DNA of 64,000 nucleotides from Nevskia sp035651715 (GCA_035651715.1 DASRFD010000054.1:1-64000); one strand, 5' to 3'; positions 14,998 to 23,743 are shown, counted from the stretch's first letter. Notes: a model not told the origin generated them from the sequence alone. Program-made: numbers and translations.

Positions 14998-15114
14998 ATG
15001 GACCGGACGCGCAGCGCGACTCTGACGATCTACGAATGCCTTGCCGTGCTGGCGGCTCTCGGCTTGCAGCTCGCCGCCCTGCTGCAGACGCTGCACGGCT
15101 TCGCCGCGCATTAG
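14998..15114 (+). CDS. 38-residue single-span membrane peptide
   Basis: ATG 14998 lies 26 nt after the leader D terminator and follows AGGAG at good spacing. The 38-codon frame starts MDRTRSATLTIYECLA, continues as a hydrophobic helix of about 20 residues (LAVLAALGLQLAALLQTL) and ends in HGFAAH-stop. Charge is concentrated before the helix, consistent with an N-in membrane peptide. It is the only ORF directly behind leader D, and pyc begins 165 nt later with no strong terminator between, so pyc may be cotranscribed. The function is unknown. The dedicated promoter, antitermination leader and ribosome-binding site argue that the small gene is real. Confidence 0.7.
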   Translation: MDRTRSATLTIYECLAVLAALGLQLAALLQTLHGFAAH

Positions 15115-15279
15115 CCGTTGGCGGCGGCGCGGCTTGCGCGCCACCGCAACGCGGGAGCAAAGCGCCGCAGGCCGTGCCATGGCCGCGGCTGCGCGAGCGG
15201 CCGCAATACGCCGCCGTAGGGTTCGGCAGGCGGTGCAATTCGGTAATCTTCGCGCTGCCACCCGCTCCAGGAACCCCGC

Positions 15280-18200
15280 ATGCCATCCGCGCACGAATCC
15301 GGCCCCCGGATCCGCAAGTTGCTCGTCGCCAATCGCGGCGAGATTTCCATTCGCGTGATGCGCGCGGCGGCGGAAATGGGCATCCGTACGGTGTCGATCT
15401 ACGCGCACGAGGACCGCTTCGCGCTGCACCGCTTCAAGGCGGACGAAAGCTACCTGGTCGGCGTCGGCGCCAAGCCGATCGCGGCCTACCTGGACATCGC
15501 CGACATCATCCGGATCGCCAAGGCCGCCCAGGTCGACGCGATCCACCCCGGCTACGGCTTCCTTTCCGAGAACCCGGCTTTCGCCGAGGCCTGCGCCGCC
15601 GCCGGCATCCGGTTCGTCGGCCCCAGGCCCGACGTGCTGCGCACCCTTGGCGACAAGGTGGCGGCGCGCAAGGCGGCGGAAGCCGCCCAGGTGCCGGTGC
15701 TGCCCGCCTCCAGGGCCCTGCCCCACGACCTGGAGCAGTGCAGGAAAATCGTCGCTGCGGTCGGCTACCCGGTGATGATGAAGGCCAGCTGGGGCGGCGG
15801 CGGCCGCGGCATGCGCGTGATCGAGTCGGAAGACCAGCTGGGGCCGCAGATGGAATCGGCCCGGCGCGAAGCCAAGGCGGCGTTCGGCAACGACGAGGTC
15901 TACGTCGAAAAGCTGGTGCGGCGCGCGCGCCATGTCGAAGTGCAGGTGCTGGGCGATAGCCACGGCAACCTGATCCACCTGTTCGAGCGGGACTGCTCGG
16001 TGCAGCGGCGCAACCAGAAGGTGGTGGAGCGCGCCCCCGCGCCCTACCTGGACGACACGCGGCGCAGCGAGCTCTGCGAGGCCGCGCTGCGCCTGTGTCG
16101 CCAGGTCAACTATTCCCACGCGGGAACGGTTGAATTCCTGATGGACGCCGACAATGGCCAGTTCTATTTCATCGAGGTCAATCCGCGCATCCAGGTCGAG
16201 CACACCGTCACCGAGGAGGTGACCGGCGTGGACATCGTCAAGGCGCAGATCCGCGTCACCGAGGGCGCGCGCATTGGCGACCCGGATTCGAAGCTGCCGG
16301 CGCAGCATCAGGTCAGGCTCGACGGCCACGCCCTGCAATGCCGGGTCACCACCGAGGACCCGGAGAACGGCTTCACTCCCGACTACGGCCGCCTGCTGGC
16401 CTACCGCAGCCCGGCCGGCTTCGGCCTGCGCCTGGACGGCGGCACCGCCTATTCCGGCGCGGTGATCACACCCTATTACGATTCCCTCCTGGTCAAGGTC
16501 ACCGCGTGGGGACCGACGGTGGAGGAGGCGATCCACCGCATGGACCGCGCCCTGCGCGAGTTCCGCATCCGCGGCCTGTCCACCAATCTGCAGTTCCTGG
16601 AAAACGTGATCGGCCACCCGGCCTTCCTCTCCGGCGAATGCACCACCCGCTTCATCGACACCACGCCGGAGCTGTTCGTCTTCACGCCGCGACGCGACCG
16701 CGCCACCCGCATGCTGCGCTTCATCGGCAACGTCATCGTCAACGGCAACCCGGAAATGAAGGGCCGCACTCCGCCGGCGCTGCCGTTGCCCGAACCGGTG
16801 CGGCCGAAGATCGACCTCGGCGCGCCGGTGCCGCGCGGCCTGCGCGACCTGCTGAAGGAAAAGGGCCCGGACGGCTTCGCCAAATGGATGAAGGAGCAGC
16901 AGCGGGTGCTGCTCACCGACACGACGATGCGCGACGCGCACCAGTCCCTGTTCGCCACCCGCATGCGCAGCAAGGACATCCTGGCCATCGCGCCCTACTA
17001 CGCGCGCATGCTGCCGGGGCTGCTCTCGCTGGAGTGCTGGGGCGGCGCCACCTTCGACGTGGCGCTGCGCTTCCTCAAGGAGGACCCGTTCCAGCGCCTG
17101 GCCGAGCTGCGCGAGGCCATCCCCAACATCCCGCTGCAGATGCTGCTGCGCTCGGCCAACGCGGTGGGCTACACCAACTACGCCGACAACGTGGTGAAGT
17201 ACTTCGTGCGCGAGGCGGCGCAGGGTGGCGTCGACATCTTCCGCATCTTCGACTGCCTCAACGCGGTGGAGAACATGCGCATGGCGATCGACGCGGTGCG
17301 CGAGTCCGGCGGCCTGGCCGAGGCGGCGATCTGCTACACCGGCGACCTGTTCGACGCCAGCCGGCCCAAGTACAACCTCAAGTATTACGTCGAGCTGGCC
17401 AAGGTGCTGGAGAAGGCCGGCGCCCAGGTGCTGGGCATCAAGGACATGGCCGGCGTGTGCCGGCCGCGCGCGGCGCGCGAGCTGGTGAGGGCGCTGAAGC
17501 AGGAGATCGGCCTGCCGATCCACTTCCACACGCACGACACCAGCGGCATCGCGGCGGCCAGCGTGCTCGCCGCCGTGGAAGCCGGCTGCGACGCGGTGGA
17601 CGGCGCGCTCGACGCCATGAGCGGCCTGACCTCGCAGCCCAACCTAGGCAGCATCGCCACCAGTCTCGCCGGCGCCGAGCGGGACCCGGGCGTGGACCTG
17701 GAAGCGATGCAGCGCCTGTCCGATTACTGGGAGGGGGTGCGCAGGTTCTACGCGCCGTTCGAGGCCGACATCCGCTCCGGCACCGCCGACGTCTACCGCC
17801 ACGAGATGCCGGGCGGCCAGTACACCAACCTGCGCGAGCAGGCCCGCGGCCTGGGCCTGGAGACGCGCTGGCCGCAGGTGGCGAAAGCCTACGCCCAGGT
17901 CAACCAGCTGTTCGGCGACATCGTCAAGGTCACGCCCACCTCCAAGGTGGTCGGCGACATGGCGCTGTACATGGTGGCGAATGACCTCTCGCCCGAGGAC
18001 GTGCAGAACCCGGACAAGGCGATCGACTTCCCAGAGTCGGTGGTGTCGCTGATGAAGGGTGAGCTGGGCTTTCCCGCCGACGGCTTCCCCAAGGCGCTGC
18101 AGGACAAGGTGCTGAAGGGCAAGCCGCCGCTCCAGGGCCGGCCCGGCGAGAGCATCCCCGCGGTGGATCTTGCCGCGGCCAAGGCCGAGGCGGAGAAGGC

Positions 18201-18756
18201 GCTGGGCCAGGAGTTGAGCGCAGCCGACCTCGCCGCCTACCTGATGTATCCGAAAGTCTACAAGGACTACGCCGAGCACCAGAAGCTGTACGGCGACGTC
18301 AGCGCGCTGCCGACACCGGTGTTCTTCTACGGCATGCAGGAGCAGCAGGACGAGATCAGCGTGGACCTCGAGCCGGGCAAGACCCTGGTGATCCGCCTGC
18401 AAAGCCGCACCGACGTCGAGGAGGAGGGGGTCTCGAAGCTGTTCTTCGAGCTGAATGGCCAGTCGCGCGTGGTGCGCGTGCCGCATCTGGGAGCCGCCAA
18501 GGCCGCGTCCGAGCGCCCCAAGGCCGAGGACGGCAACGCGAACCAGATCGGTGCGCCGATGCCGGGCATGGTGGTGCGGGTGGCGGTGCAGAAAGGCCAG
18601 AGCGTAGCCAAGGGCGAACTGCTGCTGGCGCTGGAGGCGATGAAGATGGAAACGGTCATCGCGGCGCCACGCGACGGCGTGATCCGGCAGATTCACGCCA
18701 GCCCGGGCCTCACCGTCGGCAACAAGGACCTGCTGGTCGAGCTGGAACCGGCCTGA
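15280..18756 (+). CDS. pyc: Pyruvate carboxylase
   Basis: The protein has 1158 residues, the usual length of single-chain pyruvate carboxylase. In order: biotin carboxylase (about 10-460; LLVANRGEISIRVMRAA, KASWGGGGRGMR, FIEVNPRIQVEHTVTE), carboxyltransferase (about 545-820; LLTDTTMRDAHQSLFATRMR, ECWGGATFDVALRF, FHTHDTSG), the tetramerisation/allosteric region, and a C-terminal biotinyl domain with the LEAMKMET target lysine. It makes oxaloacetate from pyruvate, ATP and bicarbonate. The ATG follows AGGA. It lies downstream of leader D and the 38-residue ORF; a weak independent promoter cannot be excluded. Confidence 0.95.
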   Translation: MPSAHESGPRIRKLLVANRGEISIRVMRAAAEMGIRTVSIYAHEDRFALHRFKADESYLVGVGAKPIAAYLDIADIIRIAKAAQVDAIHPGYGFLSENPAFAEACAAAGIRFVGPRPDVLRTLGDKVAARKAAEAAQVPVLPASRALPHDLEQCRKIVAAVGYPVMMKASWGGGGRGMRVIESEDQLGPQMESARREAKAAFGNDEVYVEKLVRRARHVEVQVLGDSHGNLIHLFERDCSVQRRNQKVVERAPAPYLDDTRRSELCEAALRLCRQVNYSHAGTVEFLMDADNGQFYFIEVNPRIQVEHTVTEEVTGVDIVKAQIRVTEGARIGDPDSKLPAQHQVRLDGHALQCRVTTEDPENGFTPDYGRLLAYRSPAGFGLRLDGGTAYSGAVITPYYDSLLVKVTAWGPTVEEAIHRMDRALREFRIRGLSTNLQFLENVIGHPAFLSGECTTRFIDTTPELFVFTPRRDRATRMLRFIGNVIVNGNPEMKGRTPPALPLPEPVRPKIDLGAPVPRGLRDLLKEKGPDGFAKWMKEQQRVLLTDTTMRDAHQSLFATRMRSKDILAIAPYYARMLPGLLSLECWGGATFDVALRFLKEDPFQRLAELREAIPNIPLQMLLRSANAVGYTNYADNVVKYFVREAAQGGVDIFRIFDCLNAVENMRMAIDAVRESGGLAEAAICYTGDLFDASRPKYNLKYYVELAKVLEKAGAQVLGIKDMAGVCRPRAARELVRALKQEIGLPIHFHTHDTSGIAAASVLAAVEAGCDAVDGALDAMSGLTSQPNLGSIATSLAGAERDPGVDLEAMQRLSDYWEGVRRFYAPFEADIRSGTADVYRHEMPGGQYTNLREQARGLGLETRWPQVAKAYAQVNQLFGDIVKVTPTSKVVGDMALYMVANDLSPEDVQNPDKAIDFPESVVSLMKGELGFPADGFPKALQDKVLKGKPPLQGRPGESIPAVDLAAAKAEAEKALGQELSAADLAAYLMYPKVYKDYAEHQKLYGDVSALPTPVFFYGMQEQQDEISVDLEPGKTLVIRLQSRTDVEEEGVSKLFFELNGQSRVVRVPHLGAAKAASERPKAEDGNANQIGAPMPGMVVRVAVQKGQSVAKGELLLALEAMKMETVIAAPRDGVIRQIHASPGLTVGNKDLLVELEPA

Positions 18757-18863
18757 AGGTCGCTCGCAAACCGGGAATATCGCCCCCGAAAAGCCAGGTA
18801 TCGGCACGACTTGTGCTGCGGCTGGGATGCGCCGGCTCGAGGCGCGTTCCGGCGGAGACCGGC

Positions 18864-19772
18864 ATGCACAGCAAATCACGAATCGTGGTCGGCACCCTGG
18901 CGGCGCTGCTCGCCGGCTGCGGCGGCGGCGACCTGCAAGGCGCCAGCGGTCCTGGTCCGGTTGCGCTGAGTAGCGCCACCGATGCGCTGCGCGAGCTGGC
19001 CAATGCCGCGGCGGCGGCGCGCCTGGCGCAAACCCCGCTGCCGGGCGCCTGCAGCAGCGGCACCGACGCCATCGTCGGCCCGGCCACGAAGTCCCGCAGC
19101 TTCGTCTATTTCACCGGCTTCAGCGGCAGCGTCACCTACGAGACCCACAACTACTCCGCCTGCGTCGACAACGGCCTCACCTATGACGGCCTGCTGGAAG
19201 CCGGCGCCACCGGCGACGGCGCTTACACCTATGCCGTGCGCGGCTCTTCCTCGGCGGTACTGCTGGTTCGCAGCACGCTCAGCAGCGGCGGCACCACTTT
19301 GGAGATGGCGCAGAGCCAGCTCGGCACCATCGAGGTGCATACCACGGGCACGCAGACCGAGGTCCGCTCCGGTCTGCAAAGCCGCGTCGAGCAGACCCCG
19401 CAGGGCGCAAGCAGCCCCAGCTACAGCGGCGCCATGACCATCGGCGTGGATGGCCCCACCTTCGACGTGCTGACCGACAGCGCCGGCAACGGCGGCAATG
19501 GCAGCCAAACCCTGGCCGGAGCCTATTCGTACAGCAGCAGCCGGTGCAGCGGCGGCAAGGCCGAGGTCGCCACGCCTTCCGCCCTGCTGCTGCAACCCGC
19601 GCCGGACGGCAGCAGCCCCTACCCCACCGGCGGCACCCTGACCATCAGCTCCGGCAACAGCGTGGTGACCTACCGCTTCAGCGAGGCCGGCGCCACCCTG
19701 TCGGACAGCGTCAGCGGCTCGCTCAGCAGCAGCCAGGTACAGCAGGCCTTCAGCAGCGGTTCCGGCTGCTGA
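18864..19772 (+). CDS. Putative lipoprotein, unknown function
   Basis: The protein has 302 residues from ATG 18864. A signal sequence with lipobox LLAGC (GTLAALLAGCGGG) indicates a lipoprotein. The mature part is Ser/Thr/Gly-rich and beta-prone, with only a few cysteines, including one at the C-terminus (SGSGC). No domain was recognised. It stands alone between pyc and a convergent small gene. An outer-membrane or surface location is inferred from the signal only. Confidence 0.65.
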   Translation: MHSKSRIVVGTLAALLAGCGGGDLQGASGPGPVALSSATDALRELANAAAAARLAQTPLPGACSSGTDAIVGPATKSRSFVYFTGFSGSVTYETHNYSACVDNGLTYDGLLEAGATGDGAYTYAVRGSSSAVLLVRSTLSSGGTTLEMAQSQLGTIEVHTTGTQTEVRSGLQSRVEQTPQGASSPSYSGAMTIGVDGPTFDVLTDSAGNGGNGSQTLAGAYSYSSSRCSGGKAEVATPSALLLQPAPDGSSPYPTGGTLTISSGNSVVTYRFSEAGATLSDSVSGSLSSSQVQQAFSSGSGC

Positions 19773-19779
19773 AGCCCGC

Positions 19780-20196
19780 TCAATGGGGCGGCGGCGCCGC
19801 CGGCGGCGCCTGCGCCTCGGCCAGGGCCTGGCAATTGCCGCTTTGGGTTTCGACCAGGCACCCGGACTCGTGGTGGTAATTGAAGCTGCCGCTGCTGCGG
19901 TCCAGCGTCGCGTCGCGCCCTTCCATGCCGGCGCCCCACTTCTTCAGGGTGATCACGTCACCGGAGATTTCGATCGGACCGACGACCGGCCCGGACTTCC
20001 AGATCCTGCGCTCGAGGTCGACCTCGACCCTGGCACTGTCCTGGATCGGCGGAATGCTGCCGGGACAGGGGCCGGGCCCGAACTTCATGACGGTGGCGCA
20101 CTGATAGCGCAGCGGCGGCTCGGCGGCAGCTGCCGCGCTGAGCAGCACGGCGCCCAATGCGAGCGGAGCGAAACGGAAACCTCGTTTGAAAGTCAT
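19780..20196 (-). CDS. Small exported protein, unknown function
   Basis: The protein has 138 residues from ATG 20196, with signal peptide FAPLALGAVLLSAAAAAE. The mature domain has four or more cysteines (YQCATV, PGPCPGS, ESGCLV, SGNCQA), likely forming disulfides, and a beta-rich middle segment (RRIWKSGPVVGPIEISGDVITLKKW). The tail is Ala/Pro-rich. The fold resembles small periplasmic beta-barrel proteins, but no family is assigned. It converges with the lipoprotein gene only 7 bp away. Confidence 0.65.
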   Translation of the reverse strand: MTFKRGFRFAPLALGAVLLSAAAAAEPPLRYQCATVMKFGPGPCPGSIPPIQDSARVEVDLERRIWKSGPVVGPIEISGDVITLKKWGAGMEGRDATLDRSSGSFNYHHESGCLVETQSGNCQALAEAQAPPAAPPPH

Positions 20197-20273
20197 GCGC
20201 TGGACCGGTTGACAGTACACCCGGAAACCAGCAAACAACTTGCCAGGTTTGCCCCCGGCAGGCGCCTGGGAAC

Positions 20274-20453
20274 CTAGGCGCCGCGGCCGCGCCGCCGCCG
20301 TGCGCCCGATTCGGCCCAGCCGCCGCTGGCCCCCGCCATCGCCAGCCCCATCCACGAACCGACCGCCGCGACGGTGGTGAGGGTGGCGGCAACGCCGGTG
20401 GCAAGGACGCGCACCACGGTGCGGGTGGCGGCAACGCCGATGGAATCGTTCAT
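20274..20453 (-). CDS. Small 59-residue membrane protein
   Basis: ATG 20453 is preceded by a strong ribosome-binding site (AGGGAGGAAGAG). The product has one hydrophobic Ala/Val/Thr-rich helix (about residues 18-45) and a strongly basic tail (ARRRRGRGA). It lies directly downstream of cysQ (28 nt), so the two are probably cotranscribed. The function is unknown. Confidence 0.6.
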   Translation of the reverse strand: MNDSIGVAATRTVVRVLATGVAATLTTVAAVGSWMGLAMAGASGGWAESGARRRRGRGA

Positions 20454-20480
20454 CTCTTCCTCCCTTGAGGTGTGTTTCAG

Positions 20481-21281
20481 TTACGGCTTGAACGGATCCA
20501 GCGGGCCGGCCGCGACGAACCAGGGGTTGGCGAAGTCGCTGTCGTCGGCCTGGTTGCGCTTGCCGTAGGCGAGCGGCCGGCCCTGCATGTCCAGCACCTT
20601 GCCGCCCGCGGCGCGCAGCACCGCGTCGGCAGCGGCGGTGTCCCACTCCATGGTGCGCCCCAGGCGCGGATAGAGGTCGGCCTCGCCCGCCGCCACGCGG
20701 CAGAACTTGAGCGAGGAGCCGGCGGAGACGAACTCGGCAACCTTGAAGCGCTCGATGAAAGCCTTGGTCTCCTCGGTCAGGTGCGAGCGGCTGGCCTGCA
20801 CCTTGAGGCCGGCGGCCGGCACCGGGCGCACGCGGATCGCCTGCCACTCGCCGCGCCTGCCGTCCTGCACCCGTGCGCGCCGCGCCCCCTGCCCGGCCTG
20901 GCCGGCATAGAGCTCGCCGATGGCCGGGGCATAGACCACGCCGAGCACCGGCACGCCGTGCTCGATGAGGGCGATATTCACGGTGAAGTCGCCGTTCTTC
21001 GACAGGAATTCCTTGGTGCCGTCGAGCGGGTCGACCAGGAAGAAGGACTGGCCGGTAATGTCCGGTATGCGGCCGGCGGCGACGGATTCCTCCGCCACCA
21101 CCGGAATCCGCGGCGCCAGCACCGCCAGCCGCTCGAGGATCAGGGCCTCGGCCAGGGCATCGGCCTGCGTCACCGGCGAGCCGTCGCCCTTGATCGTGGC
21201 GTCCTCGGGGCGCATCCGCTCGTATACCGGCAGGATGGCGGCGCCGGCTTCGACGGCGATGTCAATCAGTTGTTCGATCAC
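20481..21281 (-). CDS. cysQ: 3'(2'),5'-bisphosphate nucleotidase CysQ
   Basis: The protein has 266 residues from GTG 21281. It is an inositol-monophosphatase-superfamily enzyme with metal-site motifs VAEES, FFLVDPLDGTKEF and EWDTAAADAVLRAAGG. CysQ removes the 3'-phosphate of PAP, a by-product of sulfate assimilation, in the cytoplasm. The GTGATCGAACAACTG start aligns with the family N-terminus. The next gene downstream is the 59-residue membrane peptide; no sulfate-assimilation genes are adjacent. Confidence 0.92.
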   Translation of the reverse strand: MIEQLIDIAVEAGAAILPVYERMRPEDATIKGDGSPVTQADALAEALILERLAVLAPRIPVVAEESVAAGRIPDITGQSFFLVDPLDGTKEFLSKNGDFTVNIALIEHGVPVLGVVYAPAIGELYAGQAGQGARRARVQDGRRGEWQAIRVRPVPAAGLKVQASRSHLTEETKAFIERFKVAEFVSAGSSLKFCRVAAGEADLYPRLGRTMEWDTAAADAVLRAAGGKVLDMQGRPLAYGKRNQADDSDFANPWFVAAGPLDPFKP

Positions 21282-21455
21282 GGTGGATCCTGGAATGCTC
21301 TGGGTGGAGTGTCGGGGTGCCTGCTGCACTGCGTCATCGTCCGACAAGACTATACGAAAGTGTCGGCGCGGCGCTTGGCGGGCGTAGTCCCCGTGGACGA
21401 TGCCGCACCCCGCCACCGGGCCGAGCATGGCCGCGACCACGAGGAGGAACAGGCC

Positions 21456-21791
21456 GTGAAAACCAAGCTGATGCTGTGCCCGGTGGAGGATCTCGACGCC
21501 GCGGTGGCGTTCTACCACGACGTGCTCGGCCTGCCGGTGAAGTTCCGCGACGGCGGACGCTACTGCGCGCTCGACGCCGGCGGCTACACGCTGGGCCTGG
21601 CGGCGCGCGAGGAGCGCATCGTGGACAACGCGGCGCCCGCCTTCCATGTCGAGGACCTCGACGCGGCGGTGGCGGCGATGCTGGCCTCCGGCGCCAGCAT
21701 GGTGCGGCCGCCGGAGCGCGGCCCGCACGAACTGCGCGCGGTGCTGCGCGTGCCCGGCGGCAACACCGTCGTACTCTCGGCCGGACTGTGA
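21456..21791 (+). CDS. VOC-family (glyoxalase-like) protein
   Basis: The protein has 111 residues from GTG 21456, which follows GAGGAGG. It contains two beta-alpha-beta-beta-beta modules of the vicinal-oxygen-chelate fold (PVEDLDAAVAFYHDVLGLPVKF; FHVEDLDAAVAAMLASGA). The substrate is unknown. It is 11 nt upstream of a flavin reductase gene that carries a premature stop. Confidence 0.8.
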   Translation: MKTKLMLCPVEDLDAAVAFYHDVLGLPVKFRDGGRYCALDAGGYTLGLAAREERIVDNAAPAFHVEDLDAAVAAMLASGASMVRPPERGPHELRAVLRVPGGNTVVLSAGL

Positions 21792-21802
21792 AGGAGAACC
21801 CG

Positions 21803-22291
21803 ATGAGCCGCATCGACCCGCGCGAATTCCGCGACGCCCTCGGCAGCTTCGCCACCGGCGTGACCGTCATCACCACCCGCGACGCGGCGGGCGCGCCGGT
21901 GGGCATTACCGCCAGCAGCTTCAACTCGGTGTCGCTCGACCCGCCGCTGGTGCTGTTCAGCCTGGCGCGGACGGCGCGCAGCCTGCCGGCCTTCGCCCAG
22001 GCGCAGCACTAGGCGGTGCACATCCTGCGCGCCGAGCAGGAAGCGCTGTGCGCCCGCTTCGCGCGCAGCGGCGCCGACAAGTTCGCCGGGCTGGACTTCG
22101 CCGGCGGCCTGGGCGATGCGCCGCTGCTGGACGGCTGCGCGGCGCGCATGCAGTGCCGCACGGCGTTCCGCCATGAAGGCGGCGATCACCTGATCTTCGT
22201 CGGCGAGGTGCTGGCCTTCGATCGCGCCGACGCGGCCCCGCTGGTGTTCCATGCCGGGCGCATGCGGCGGCTGGAACGTCTGGCGGCCTAG
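21803..22291 (+). pseudogene. Flavin reductase-domain gene interrupted by one amber codon
   Basis: The ATG follows AAGGAGA. Codons before the break encode a typical flavin reductase N-terminus (FRDALGSFATGVTVITT; GITASSFNSVSLDPPLVLFSL). TAG at 22010-22012 then stops translation after about 69 residues. The same frame continues with AVHILRAEQEALCARFA and runs to a normal end near 22291, reading as the remainder of the family (total about 162 codons). Nothing else is disrupted. A single TGG-to-TAG change would explain it. It is either a recent pseudogene, a sequencing error or readthrough; I favour a recent nonsense mutation. Confidence 0.8.
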
Positions 22292-22321
22292 CGGCCGCCG
22301 ACCGTTCCCCGGATCGCGGAC

Positions 22322-22421
22322 AAAAAAAAGCCACCTTTGTGGGGTGGCTTCAAAGATCCCATAGGTGCGGGATCTGGAGGAGACTTTCGAAGGAGGATTC
22401 CTCGGAACCGCTCACTTCATG
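22322..22421 (-). ncRNA. Candidate trans-acting sRNA with C-rich loops
   Basis: A minus-strand transcript of about 100 nt is predicted from a sigma-70-type promoter (22428-22456) to a strong terminator (GCCACC/GGTGGC, then eight T at 22329-22322). It contains a hairpin AGATCCC/GGGATCT and several TCCTCC-like motifs that could pair with Shine-Dalgarno sequences. No ORF with a start is evident. No known RNA family was recognised. Promoter and terminator are read from sequence; a regulatory role is inference. Confidence 0.55.
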
Positions 22422-22427
22422 GGGCGT

Positions 22428-22456
22428 ATTAAACACCTGTTGCTGCGACGCAACAA
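22428..22456 (-). promoter_or_regulatory. Sigma-70-like promoter for candidate sRNA
   Basis: On the minus strand, TTGTTG is followed by 17 nt and TTTAAT. The surrounding A+T-rich stretch (22430-22520) stands out from the GC-rich context. Confidence 0.55.
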
Positions 22457-22615
22457 TTGATTTTTTATGCCGTGAAAATTTAGAAAAACTAAATTATGCC
22501 GTGGCGGCAAATTCTCTAAAACCCCGCGCAAACATGGGCTTGCGCCAGCAATTGCAGGAGCTCCCGTAGGGCGGCGGACGGGCCTGAGGGGGCCATGAAG
22601 GCGCCGCGCCGGGCC

Positions 22616-23743
22616 TCAGGACAGGACGGCGACGCTGTTCAGGATCACCCGGACCAGGGCCGCCTGCCGCTGCACGCCGATTTTCGCAAAGATCGACCGC
22701 AAATGGGTGCGCGCGGTGTTGCGGCGGATGTCGAGCAGGGCGGCGGTCTCGTCCAGCGTGGCGCCGTTGGTCATCTCCAGCGCCAGCCGCGTCTCCACCG
22801 GGGTCAGGCCGAACAGCTGGGCAACCACGCCGGGCGCGGGGTGGCACTCGCCGTGCGGATCGCGCAGGAACACCGCCACCGCCGGCCGGCGGCCGCCGTC
22901 CAGCGGCCCCGGCGGCAGGGCCTGCACCAGCAAGCCGACGCGGCTGCAGCCGTCGTCACGGGTGGCGGCGACGGCGATGCCCTCGCCGCTGGCGGCATGG
23001 CGCTGCAGCGCACTGCGGATCGCGCCGCGCAGCCGGCGGTCCTCGGCCGGGGCGGTGCAGCTGAGCCCGGCGTTGACCAGGCGCAGCCCGTCCTTGCGCC
23101 GCAGGATCGTCTCGGCCACGGCATTGCTGCGCAGCACGGTGCCGCTCTCGTCGAGGATCACCACGCCCAGCTTCAGGCTCTCCAGCGCCCGCGCCAGCAG
23201 CTGCGTCTCCTGCGTGCGCGTCTGCTCGCGCAGCCAGGCCAGCAACGCGCGCCGGAAATGCGGCAGCAGGTCCTCGCCCCAGCGCAGCTCGGCCGCGCCG
23301 AACGCGGACTGGCGGCCGCCGCGGCAGATGCGCAGGCGCACCCGCAGTCCCTGCCCCAGCAGCAGGTCGGCGCCGATCACCTGCGGCGGCGCCGCGCGCG
23401 ACGGCGAAAAATCCGGCACCGGCAGCATGCGGTCGCAAGGCAGGTCGGTGAAGGGATGTCCCGGCGGGCAGCGACCGCCGGACTCGTAAGGCGAATCCTG
23501 CGCCAGCCACAGCGGGCCGCCGGCGGTGAGCAGGCGGGCCGGCGCCTGCTCCGTGGCCGGCCGCAGCAACAGCGCGACCCAGCTGGCATCGAGCTCGGCG
23601 CGGATCTGCTCCAGAGCGCGGCTCCAGGGCTGCTCCTCTTCCGCGCCCTCGTAAATCAGGCCGAGCAGCTCGGCATAACGCTCATGAGCGCTGCGCTCCG
23701 GCGCCTTGCGCCCCCGGCTCGCCGCTTGCGGATCGAACGGCAT
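22616..23743 (-). CDS. LuxR-type transcriptional regulator
   Basis: The protein has 375 residues. A C-terminal LuxR HTH (about 300-365) contains FGLTPVETRLALEMTNGATLDETAALLDIRRNTARTHLRSIFAKIGV. The N-terminal 290 residues contain a PAS/GAF-like region (ESLKLGVVILDESGTVLRSNAVAETIL) that may bind a small ligand; there is no receiver or autoinducer domain. It lies 18 nt downstream of the cycloisomerase homologue in the same direction, so it could regulate or be cotranscribed with the oxidation cluster. Confidence 0.85.
   Translation of the reverse strand: MPFDPQAASRGRKAPERSAHERYAELLGLIYEGAEEEQPWSRALEQIRAELDASWVALLLRPATEQAPARLLTAGGPLWLAQDSPYESGGRCPPGHPFTDLPCDRMLPVPDFSPSRAAPPQVIGADLLLGQGLRVRLRICRGGRQSAFGAAELRWGEDLLPHFRRALLAWLREQTRTQETQLLARALESLKLGVVILDESGTVLRSNAVAETILRRKDGLRLVNAGLSCTAPAEDRRLRGAIRSALQRHAASGEGIAVAATRDDGCSRVGLLVQALPPGPLDGGRRPAVAVFLRDPHGECHPAPGVVAQLFGLTPVETRLALEMTNGATLDETAALLDIRRNTARTHLRSIFAKIGVQRQAALVRVILNSVAVLS

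Noticed and set aside
22339..22569. Short plus-strand ORF in the 22.3-22.6 kb gap
   Set aside because: It runs through the A+T-rich promoter region, has no ribosome-binding site and ends without any family feature; the minus-strand promoter and terminator explain the region better.
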